A stretch of 64,000 nucleotides of DNA from Neocallimastix lanati (nom. inval.) (lineage: Eukaryota; Neocallimastigomycota; Neocallimastigomycetes; Neocallimastigales; Neocallimastigaceae), in NCBI GenBank assembly GCA_016946835.1, contig JACVTC010000090.1:631501-695500 (forward strand), read 5' to 3'. The notes under the pieces were generated by a model, which saw nothing but the letters and a program-made list of their open reading frames with translations, was not told the DNA's origin and searched no databases. A program made the translations under genes and the position numbers. Below, piece by piece: positions 1 through 10,600 of this stretch (position 1 is the first letter of the stretch; the number at the start of each line of letters is the position of its first letter).

Positions 1-1527
1 TTCTTTGATATAATCTTTAAGTGCACTCATTTCGACTTGTGACAATGAGTAAATGGGACCAAAATAGAGTTGACTTCCAGGGATAAGATCAATGGATATG
101 TCGTATGGCCTATGTGGAGGCAATTTGTCAGCCTCCTGTTTTTTAAACACAAGAGTTAGATATTTGTAATATTTGTTAATTATTTTTTCTGTCCTTGAAA
201 CTCCTTTTTTAATTTCGGGCATAGCTCCGCATATATCATTTTCGTAAAGTTCATCTTCTGAAATGGAAGAAGGAATTATTGAATCAGTAGCATCGTCAAC
301 CATTGGCGCGGCTACTTCAGAGGAATGAAAAATAAATTTGTTTCCTTTTGCTGAAGGACAATGATTACTACAGAAACGTTCTAAGAAATATATCTTGTTA
401 TTTTTAAAATCGATATAAGGATTGTGCTTAGAAAGCCAATCTCTTCCGAGGATTCCATTAATTCCATTAAGCTGTAAGTTCCCCACAAGAAATTAATATT
501 TCTCTTCGTAATCTAAGAATTTAATTTTTACTGGTTTTGTTACTTGCTTAATAGTCATACTCTTACTATTAGGCAATTGGATGTTTATGGGAGAAGTAAG
601 TCCTGAAGTCGTGATCCTATTAGCAATTATGAAGTTCTTACACATAAAGCTTTTGGCTGATCCAGAATCAATAAGAAAGTTTATTTTTTGTTTTCGTTCG
701 TTTAAAAGAATTACAAACGTAGTAACCATAGTAGTTGACTTGTCCGGAGTGTAGTTTGCAGAGAGGACTTCTTTCTTCTGTTTATTGTTAAATTTTGATT
801 TAAAGAAGTTTTTATTACTTGTCTTATTTAACTCATATTTCTTTCTTCCAAAAGTTTTACTTTTTCTTCTAGGATCTTCAGAGCTACAATCTCTTAAACT
901 ATTTTCGATGTAGCATTTCTTATCAATGTTTATTATTATATTGGTTGCCTCAAATAAAGTCTTTGGGTTTTTTACTTTATCAAATTCATCTCTGACTTGA
1001 TCTATTAGTCCCTTTCCAATAATATCTATAAAGACACTATCTGGCCATCCCAGTCTTGAAGCAATTTTTCTAAATTCGATGGTATATTCTGCGGCTTTCC
1101 CCAACTTTTGTTGTTGTAAGTTTATAAGTTTATTTATAAGAATATATTTTTGTTTCTTTTCGTTTCCGGAGTCAAAATTTTCAAGTAAGAGATTTTTGAA
1201 TTCTTCATACTTTAAAGTGCTCAGGGTACCATCCACAAGCAAAGATAACCCCCATTTCTTTGCAAGTCCTCCTAACTTATTAATTACATAAGTATTTTTG
1301 GTTTCATCTGACAGGAAAGAATTTGGATGGTCAGCAAAGAAATTTTCGCTCTGTATAATTGTTTCTAAAACACTTCCATTGTTCTTCTTCTCATTTTCCT
1401 TTAGTAGCATCCCTCCAGGTGAGAAAAAGGTAGGAACGAACTCTGTTATAGCCTCAATGAACTTAGAAGCATCCACATTTTTATTTATTTTGCTTATTTC
1501 TTCCTTTTGGTTCTCAGTAGTTTCCAT
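1..1527 (-). pseudogene. Ty3/gypsy gag-pol, beta lineage, left part only
   Basis: Partial retrotransposon polyprotein that enters from the left window edge. From the ATG at 1525-1527 the frame encodes a 344-residue gag-protease part. The first ~250 residues are a gag capsid-like region that ends in a basic Lys/Asn-rich stretch, with no CCHC zinc knuckle. A retropepsin motif FLIDSGS follows at about residue 285. An in-frame TAA at 493-495 interrupts the protein just before a segment reading GNLQLNGINGILGRDWLSKH, which is the protease C-terminal Psi-Psi-Gly region. The same frame stays open from there to base 1, reaching the LPPHR motif that precedes reverse transcriptase. The closest relative in the window is the copy at 30957-35014, which is open at this position. 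I infer a recently acquired nonsense codon in an otherwise well preserved gag-pol. RT, RNase H and integrase lie outside the window. Confidence 0.85.
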
Positions 1528-2616
1528 TTCTTATAATTATTATATTTTTTTTTTTGAAATTATTTATTTATTAATTTATTTATCTAGATTCAAAATTATC
1601 TAAAATATATTGTTAGAGCAGTATATTATATAATTTTTTTTTATTATTATTATTATTATTATAATTATTATAATTATTACTATTTTATCTATTATTATTA
1701 CTATTATTATTATTATTTCTATTATTATTATTACTATTTCTATTATTATTATTACTATTTCTATTATTATTATTACTATTTATATTTCTTTAATAATTCT
1801 TTACATTCTGATAATAATGTACTAAATAATGCATTCTTGATTAAATCTACGATTTATTTCTAATACATTATGTGTACATTATTATTTTTGTACTTTAATA
1901 AATTTTTAAATTCAAAGATCAAAAATTAAATCAAAAATTATATTAAACTTTATATTTTTATATTAAATCTTATATTAATAGTAATATTTTTATATATATA
2001 AAACTTATATTAGCAATATTAATAATAAATCTTATTTTTTTATTTTTATATTAATAATGAAAATTTGTATTAATAATATTTTTATATATTGATAATTAAA
2101 AATTTATATATTATATTTTAACTTTTATTATAAAATTTTATATCGAAATGTTTTATTTTATATTGAAAAATATTTTATTTTATTAAAAACCTTTATATTA
2201 GAATAGTATTTTTATTTTTATTTGAATATTTTAACAGATTGTAATAAAAATTATAGCCAATTAAATAAATTCTTATTAATTATATTTTAGATATTTTAAA
2301 AAAAAAAAAAAAAATGTTTTATTAATATTATAAATGTATTTTATTTATATTGTTATAATTAAATTTTATATAATTGATTATAAAAATCAATTTAAATTAA
2401 ATAGTTTTTTTAAAAAAAAAAAATAAATAAATGTAATTTAGTGGCAAGAACAACTTTTATGCCTTGAAAAAAGTATAAATAGTTGTAAATTTTGCTATCA
2501 ATTTCTAAAAATCATCAAATAAATTTAATAAAATTAATAAATAAAATAATAAACAAATAAATAAAATTTGTGTGTCTTTTACTTTTATTTTTATTTAATT
2601 CTCAAAAACCTTAACA
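1528..2616. other. Leader of the left element, microsatellite and an LTR tail
   Basis: No gene seen. Bases 1637-1790 are a (TTA)n-type microsatellite with a ~21-bp period built from CTATTATTATTATTACTATT units, in the gag leader of the minus-strand element. The stretch 1800-2430 is plain AT-rich sequence. Bases 2438-2616 look like the end of a plus-strand LTR: a TATA-like AAGTATAAATAG near 2470 and a terminal CCTTAACA at 2616, immediately before the next LTR. Confidence 0.45.
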
Positions 2617-2622
2617 ACTCTT

Positions 2623-3466
2623 TGTAAGAAATAATAATTATTTACTAATAAATAATTATTATTTATTAGTCTTTATAATTATTGATAATAATTATAAATT
2701 TATTTAAATTATAACAAAATTTTATTTAATTAATTATTAATTATTCATTTATAAATAATTATATTTATTATATATTTAATTATTAAATTTATTAGTTTTA
2801 GTTTATTTATTTAATTAAATTGTAAACAAACACATTATGTATTCTATTATGTATCTGTATTTTATTTAATATTTTATTTTCCTTTTTTGTAAATTTATTA
2901 TTTTAAGATCGAAATATTTTTTAATTATTTTATTCTTTTATTTTCGATCATTAGATTAGATTAGGAATCGGTTAATTAGGGTTTTTTCCAATTTCTTCTT
3001 AAAAGTAATTGGTTTTACCTAATTGATACGATGATCGATATGGATAGAATATCGATCAAAAATCTTATCTAGGTTTTTCTGTCTAATCTTTTCCTAGATA
3101 AGAAATTTGTTAAGATTAGAAAAACCTTTTTTATTTAACCTTATTTTAACAAAAAAATATAAATAAGGCTCTTGAGTTCTCTTTAAGAAATCAAGAGTTA
3201 TTATTATAAAAATATAGTTATAATAGTAACAATTTTATATTTTAAACTTTAACAAATTAATAAAATATTTTATTCAAAAAACATACTTTAAAAAATTAAA
3301 TTTATACAAATCTTTCTTCCTTCTTATTTTTCGTGTTATTATTATAATTAATTTTATAATAAACTCCACCAATATTCAGGTAAAACTTTTTTTTATTTTC
3401 TCAACTTAATCGTTAAGTTGAAGTTAATAATCATATTAAGTGATAGTACTTAGTATAATTATTACA
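2623..3466 (+). mobile_element. Solo LTR F1 (beta-type family F)
   Basis: Starts TGTAAGAAAT and ends ATTATTACA. It is flanked by the 5-bp direct repeat CTCTT at 2618-2622 and 3467-3471. It carries the family F signature in order: a 5'-terminal hairpin, several dyads in U3, a TATA box (ATATAAATAAGG near 3159) and a hairpin CTCTTGAG...TCAAGAG at 3169-3197. There is no internal coding region, so it is a solo LTR. Confidence 0.8.
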
Positions 3467-3471
3467 CTCTT

Positions 3472-4308
3472 TGTAAGAAATAATAATAAATTTTTAAAAT
3501 TTAATTATTATTTCTTATTATGTATTAATATATTAAATACTTAATAATTAGAAATACATTATTTTTACATTATCATTATTTATTTTGTAACAATGTACTA
3601 TAACTATTATATGTAAAATTATTTAAAAATTAGGAGTAGTTAACCAATTATTAGTTAAACTTAATAATTAAAAATTTTATTAATATTAGTTAATATTTAT
3701 TCGTTATAATTATTATTTAAATGTTTAGACATAATCAAAAATTATTTAAAATTTTTCATAACAAAAAATTTTTTCTAAATTTGGACAAATTTTTTCAATT
3801 TTTAATTTTTTTTATTTATTATTTTGGACATTTAATTAAAATTATTTATTATAAAAATAATTAGAAAATCGATCTTTAAGGTTTTCCCGAATACTGATTG
3901 GTATCGGTTTTACTTAATGATCCGATGATTAATATGTTTAGAATATTAATCGAGAAATTTGTTAAGATTAGACAATATTTAATTTAAAATTTTAAAAAAG
4001 TATAAATAGAGACTCTTAAGTTCTTTTAGAAATTAAGAGTTATTATTATAAGAAAAATAATAATAACAATAAAATTTTGAATTAATAGCAATAAATTTAT
4101 TCTTTTTTAATCTTAAAATAAATTTTATTTATTATTTTTTTTTTAAAAAAAAAAATAAATTAAATTTATTTAAATTTTCTTATAATAAACTCGATTTATT
4201 TTAATAAAACAAATTTAAATTTCTCAATTTTAGTTAATAATAATATTATTAATATAAAATTGTAGATTAGAAATTGATATATAGGAATTTTTATTACAAT
4301 TTCTAACA
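3472..4308 (+). mobile_element. Solo LTR F2 (family F)
   Basis: Begins TGTAAGAAAT directly after the CTCTT that ends F1, and ends TTTCTAACA. The right flank is CTCCT, one base from CTCTT. It has a TATA box at about 3999 (AGTATAAATAGAG) and a promoter hairpin CTCTTAAG...TTAAGAG at 4013-4039. The base changes relative to F1 keep the stem paired. Confidence 0.78.
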
Positions 4309-4312
4309 CTCC

Positions 4313-4836
4313 TGATACGTTACTCATAGAATAATAGAAAATAATTGTAAAAAAATAGAAAATAACAATATTAATATGTGGATTAGTGATAAAGAATATT
4401 AAATATTTTAATATAATTAAATAATATAATTAAATAATAATTAACTACCAATAGGAATTGAGAAAACTTAGTATAAAAAGATCAAATTATTAAATAATTA
4501 GAAAGGGGAATTCTTAGAGAAAAAGAATTACTCAATAGTTAAAATAAGAGATTTATACTTTATAATTAAGATTAGAAAATAGAAAGAGAAATTTTATAAT
4601 AAATAATAAATATAGAAAATAGATTTTAGAGATAAATATATGAAATTATTAATTTGAAATATAAAAACAGAGAAAATAATAAAATACTAAAATATTAAAT
4701 AATATTATTATCTTTGTTTAAATTATTTTTTTTATTTGTGTGTTATTTAATTCTTATTATTAGAATATATTATTTTATATTAAGAAAACTTGTTTGTCCC
4801 GACCCTAAAGTGACTTTTTTTATAAGTTGCGTATCA
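4313..4836. mobile_element. Solo LTR J
   Basis: A 524-bp unit with perfect short inverted ends TGATACG...CGTATCA, flanked by CTCC (4309-4312) and CTCT (4837-4840), a near-perfect 4-bp target duplication. No coding capacity. The ends resemble LTR L at 13516-13994. Confidence 0.65.
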
Positions 4837-4840
4837 CTCT

Positions 4841-5756
4841 TGTTAAGGAATGAACAAATAATGTTAATTTTATTATTTTTCATAAAAATAACTTAACCAC
4901 TAAAATTAAATTATCTATTTCCTTACTTGGAGAACTTTCTTATGTTCTATTACTGCCAAATTATTACTAATATTAAATTTATTATTATTAATATAAATTC
5001 TTTATTAATATCAATACTTTATTATTAAAATTAATACTATATTATTAATATCAATATTATTATCAATATCTAGTTTTATTAATATGATTTATTCTATCAA
5101 TATTTTATTATTAAAGAAAATTTTATTTTACAAATATTACTAATACAGATTATTTATTATTAATAAAAATTAATATAATTAATAATGATTTAAAAATATT
5201 TTACTTAAATCCATGATCCTTGTCATTAAAATTAGTAATACTTCCTTCCAAAATACACCCTATTTATAATAAGATTAATAATAGATAATAATCTAAAATA
5301 CTTTTATTTAAAAATAGTATAAAATTAAATAATACTCTATTACTAATAGTTCTGCAAAAATAATAAAATTATTTTTAAAATATATTATCACTACAATTAA
5401 TAATAAATAGTTTAGAATTTAATAATATATAATAATTATTTATTATAATAGAATAGATTATGAATTTATAATTTAAATACAATTCAAACATGTAACTCTA
5501 AAATATTCTAAAGAAATGGCTTGACCATTTCTAATGATAAAAAAAATATTAATAGATGAGAAAATTGTATTTGAAAAAAATAATCTTGAAAAATATAATC
5601 TTATTCAAGAAATTAAATTATCTTTAGTTTTAATTGAATAATTTTTATTAAATAAATAAATAAAATATTTTAAAAAAGATATATTTTAATTTTTAATTTT
5701 TTTTTAGTTTAGTGTTTATTTCTATATTTATTATTGATCTATCCCGAACCTCAACA
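4841..5756 (-). mobile_element. Solo LTR A1 (alpha family A)
   Basis: Reverse-complement copy of the 5' LTR at 45177-46102. Read on the minus strand it starts TGTTGAGGTTCGGGA at 5756 and ends TTCATTCCTTAACA at 4841. It is flanked by CTCT on both sides (4837-4840 and 5757-5760), a clean 4-bp target duplication. With no internal region it is a solo LTR of the alpha element family found at 39-46 kb. A third, partial copy lies at 13136-13500. Confidence 0.82.
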
Positions 5757-5763
5757 CTCTAGT

Positions 5764-6705
5764 TGTAAGAATCTATAAATATTTTTAAATAAAATAATTA
5801 TATTTTCTTAGTTAAAGTTATAATTATGACTTTATTTAATTATATAATATTTATTCATTTAAATATTATTAATAATTTATTTAACACAATATTAAATATT
5901 CATTAATATAATACAACAAAACTTATTTAATTAATTATTATTTATACATTTATAAATAATTATAGTTTATTTAATTATACATTTAATTATTAAATTTATT
6001 AGTCTTAGTTTATTTATTTAATTAAATTGTAAACAAATATATTATGTATTCTAATATGTATTTTAATAATGTATTCTGTATTTTGTTTATTAATATCATT
6101 ATTATGTTATTTTCCTTATTTGTAAATTTATGATTTTATGATCGAAATATTTTTATTATTTTATTCTTTTATTTTCGATCAATTACATTAGATTAGTGAA
6201 TCGGTTAATTAGGGTAACCCCTAGTTTTTCCCAATTACTTCTTAAAAGTAATTGGTTTTACTTAATTAACGCGATGATCGATATGGATAGAATATCGATC
6301 AAAAATCTTATCTAGGTTTTTCTCTCTAATCTTTTCCTAGATATGAGATTTGTTAAGATTAGAAAACATTTTTTAATTTAACCTTATTTTTCAAAAAGTA
6401 TAAATAAGGCTCTTGAATTCTCTTTGAGAAATCAAGAGTTATTATTATAACAATTATAATATAGTAATAACATTAATAAATATTTTATATTTCTATTTTA
6501 ATAAAGTAAGTTTTAATAAAGCAAATTTAAAAATAAAATAAAATAATCTTTTCTCTTTGACAATTCTGTGTTATTAGTTTATTATAATTAGTTATAATAA
6601 ACTCTTTCTTATAGAAGATAAATATATTTATCTTTTTTGTTTTCTCAATTTAATAATAATTATTATTTAGTTATTATTAAGTTGTAGTTAATAATTTAAT
6701 TAAAA
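5764..6705 (+). mobile_element. LTR F3 (family F), left arm of an inverted LTR pair
   Basis: Starts TGTAAGAATC. It has the family F TATA box (AGTATAAATAAGG near 6398) and hairpin (6410-6438). Its right end runs directly into the U5 end of an oppositely oriented copy (F4), so the exact end is uncertain by a few tens of bases. Confidence 0.7.
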
Positions 6706-7687
6706 AATTATAATTAAATTATTAATCATTAATATTAGCTCTAACTGCTAATATTAAAGGTTTAGAAAAGAATCATACTTACCTATGGTTATTTCTAATT
6801 ATCGAGTTTATTATAACGAATTATAATAGACGAAACACTAAAATTGATAAAGAAAAGTTTTAATTATAAAATTTGTTTTATTAAAATAATTTGTTTTATT
6901 AATTATTAGAAACTTTAAATGTTAAAACTATTATTATTATTATTATTATATTATAATTGTTATAATAATAACTCTTGATTTCTCAAAGAGAACTCAAGAG
7001 TCTTATTTATACTTTTTTGTCAAAATAAGGTTAAAATCAAAAGGGGTTCTAATCTTAACAAATCTCTTATCTAGGAAAAGACTAGAAGAAAAACCTAGAT
7101 AAGTTTTTTGATCGATATTCTATCCATATCGATCATCGCGTTAATTAAGTAAAACCGATTACTTTTAAGAAATAATTGGAAAAACCTTAATTAACAGATT
7201 ACTAATTCTAATATAATGATCGAAAATAAAAGAATAAAATAATGAAAATTATTTCGATCATAAAATTTAAAATTTAATCTATTTAGTTCTATTTTATAGA
7301 ACTTTAAATAAAAATATAAAACAATACATTAATAATAAAAATATATGATTAATAAAATACAGAATACATGATAGAATACAGAATACATGATAAAATACAG
7401 AATAGTGTTTTAGTTTATGATTTAATAAGTAAGAGAACACTAAAACTAATAAATTTAATAATTAAGTGAATAATTAAATAAATTTAATATTATTTTAAAT
7501 GTATAAAAATTATTTAATTAAATAAAATTTTAATATTAAACTAAATAAATTTTTAATATGTAATTAAATAAACTATTAATTATAATTAAATGTATAAATG
7601 AAATATGAGTTAAATAAAAGTTATATTAATTATAACTTAACTAAGAAAATATAATTATTTTGTTGAAAATAATTATATTTTCTTACA
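6706..7687 (-). mobile_element. LTR F4, 3' LTR of the 7.7-11.3 kb element
   Basis: Minus-strand LTR that starts TGTAAGAAAATATAA at 7687, next to a purine-rich tract (GGGAGCAA) lying between it and the pol stop. This placement marks it as the 3' LTR of the element at 7697-11311. The terminal hairpin at 7642-7685 pairs about 20 bp around a 5-nt loop. The promoter hairpin is at 6972-7000 and the TATA box (AAGTATAAATAAG) at about 7003-7016. Confidence 0.75.
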
Positions 7688-7696
7688 TTGCTCCCT

Positions 7697-10600
7697 TTAT
7701 GGTGATGGTTCCTTTAATCCTTTGTCTCTCTCAGTATTAGGCTCCAATTGCGAGATATGAAATACCGGATGAAGATGAAGATTTTCTGGTAATTCGAGTC
7801 GGTAGTTCATTCTTTCCCTCACTTCTATGATCTTAAAGGGTCCCAAATATTGATTTGAGAGTTTTTTGGCAGGTTCATTGGTAAAGTAATATCTTTTAAG
7901 CCAAACCATATCATTAACGTGGAAGGTAGGACCAGAAGCTTTTTTAGGATCACCAAACTTTTTAAAATCTTCTTTGGCTTTAATAAGATGTTTCTTAAGG
8001 GCATCAAAATGGGCGGCCCAATCCCTAGTAAGAACGGAAGCATTGTCTTTTAAAAGGACTGGAGGGGAATCAATGTTGCATGAATTTAATGAAGACAATA
8101 TGGAATTAATGAGAGAATCACTAGATTTTTTACTAATTGTTAAACAACATTTTGACACAGTTCGTAAATTGGCGAATAAATGATCACTTCTTCTTGAGAG
8201 TAAATCAGGTTTACCAGACTTCTTTCCAGCACGATAAATAAGCTTAAAATCAAATCTAGATAAAAATTCGTACCAACGAATTTGTCGTTGAGAGAGTATT
8301 TCTGGTTTTCTAGGGAAAGTAAGATTTTTATGATCAGTATAAACGATAAATTGATGTCGAGCACCTTCTAAGTAATGTCGCCATTCCTCAAGTGCTAATT
8401 TGATTGCTAACAATTCTTTATCATAAATTTGGTAATTCCTCTGACATTTAGTTAAACTTTTCGAGAGAAATGCAACAGAACGTAATTTACCTTCAAATTC
8501 TTGAGATAATACAGCTCCAACAGCAAAGTTACTAGCATCAGTTTCAACTATAAAAGGTTTATCGCTGTCAGGATTTCTTAAGATAGGAGCAGAAGTAAAT
8601 AAATGCTTTAATTTATCGAAAGCGTCTTGTTGATCTTTACTCCAAACAAATTCAACATTTTTTCTAGTGAGTTTGTGAATAGGATTTGCGATTTTAGCAA
8701 AATCTTTTATGAAAAGACGATAATAATTGCAAAGACCGATGAACGATTGAACTTCCTTAACGTTTGTTGGTGAAGGCCATTCTAAAATTGCTTTAACTTT
8801 TTCATTATCCATTTTTAATCCATCTTTCGAAATTACATAGCCAAGGAAAGTGGTTTCTGATTTATCAAATTCACATTTTTCCAATTTCACAACTAAATTA
8901 TTTTCAAGTAATCTTTTAAATACCTTTTTAAAATGTATGTGATGCTCTTCGATATTATTGGAAAAGATAAGAATATCATCAATATAAGAAATGACAAAAT
9001 CATCTAAATAATCACTGAGAACATCATTGATAAAGTGCTGAAAAGTAGCAGGTGCATTCTTTAGTCCGAAAGGCATAACTAAGAATTCAAAATGCCCATA
9101 TCTGGTTCTAAAGGCAGTTTTATATTCATCGTCTTCTTTAATACGGACTAGATTATATGCAGATTTTAAATCTAGTTTCGTAAATATTTTAGCACCTTTA
9201 ACTCTATCAAGTAGTTCACTAATTAAAGGTAAAGGATATGAATTACGTATCGTCATTTCATTTAACTTTCTATAATCAATAACTAAACGTAATGTACCAT
9301 CTTTTTTTCTAACAAATAGAACTGGAGCACCAGCAGGAGAAGTGGATTTTCTAATGAATCCTTTATCTAATAATTCCTTTAATTGTTTCTTTAATTCTTC
9401 ACGCTCTAATTCCGTCAAAGGATACAAAGGACCATAAAATAAAATTGAATTATCTTTTAAATTTATCTCACAATCATATACTCTATGTGGAGGTAACACA
9501 CTACAATTTTTTTCATTAAACACTTCTTTATAATCTAAATAGATGATTGGTACGGTAACCGAATTTTGATTTTTATTTAAATTTTCACTTTCGTTACAAG
9601 ATTTAAATTTTTTACATGAAACATTAATATTATTACATGAATTAATATTATTACATGAGTCATTTATAACAATACTATCACTATCATTTTCACATTCTAA
9701 ACTTTTTTCTAATTCACTTTCACTAATACTATCGTACATAAAATTATCATCTAAATCATAGTCGCTATCGGATTCATCATTTATAGTTCGAACAACTCGT
9801 CCTTTGAAATATGGTTCGGGTTCGGATTCGGAGTCAGAATAATATTTTAAAGTGGATCTTGAACAGGATTGTTCTTCCCTTTTTTCTTCATCAGTTACTT
9901 TAAGTTCTTGTTCAAGAATAGCCATCTTATTTCTCTTAGTAGTCCTTTTTCTTTTTCTTTTTCTTCTTTTTCCATTATTACAATGGCGAGCACAAAAACC
10001 AGAACTAAAAGCGATTTTCTTAGCATCATGGTAATTACTTGGACTGTGCCTATCAATCCAAGGTAGTCCTAGAATCACATCTACATCTGGGATTCGGAGA
10101 ACATAAAATTGAATAATTTCTAAGTGGTTCTTATAACGTAGAATACACTTTTCAGTTTCTTTAGTGACATTAGCGATTCCATATCCAAGTCCTGAAACGC
10201 TAAAAGACTTGTTGATCCTTTCGGTTTTAATACCAAGTTTCTTTACGACCTCCGGATGGATAAAATTTAAGTCGGATCCAGAGTCAATAAGAACCTTAAC
10301 CTTGCTTTCTTCAATCTCATTAGTTTTGATAAAAAAATCTAAAATATTTGTTTTTTGGTGATTTTTGTCTTCACAAGTAACTTCCCTCATCATTAAAAGT
10401 TCTTCTTGTCCAGTAAGTCTTCTTATTCTACGCATATTTGAAAAGTTACCCATAACACTATCATCGGTATCCTTTCCCTTCATAATTAACCTTAAATTTT
10501 TTGGCTTTATCTTATTTGGACAATTGAATTTAAGATGTCCGGGTTGCTTACATAGGAAACAAACGCCCTTCTTTCTTTCTTCTGAATAATCTCTCTTTTC

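Noticed and set aside
1079-1603. Plus-strand ORFs opposite gag (also opposite pol at 7974-8183, 10164-10883, 25932-26117, 40603-41172, 54719-55435, 60780-60986, 63002-63895)
   Set aside because: They lie antisense to well-supported gag/pol frames, have low-complexity composition and no recognisable domain.
4714-4896. 60-aa ORF across LTR J and LTR A1
   Set aside because: It spans a junction of two independent insertions, so it cannot be a conserved gene.
7825-8043. Separate 72-aa minus-strand ORF
   Set aside because: Shadow in another frame of the GPY/F tail of the gag-pol protein.
8140-8364. Small minus-strand ORF within the integrase-less pol
   Set aside because: Out of frame with the real polyprotein and without similarity to any domain.
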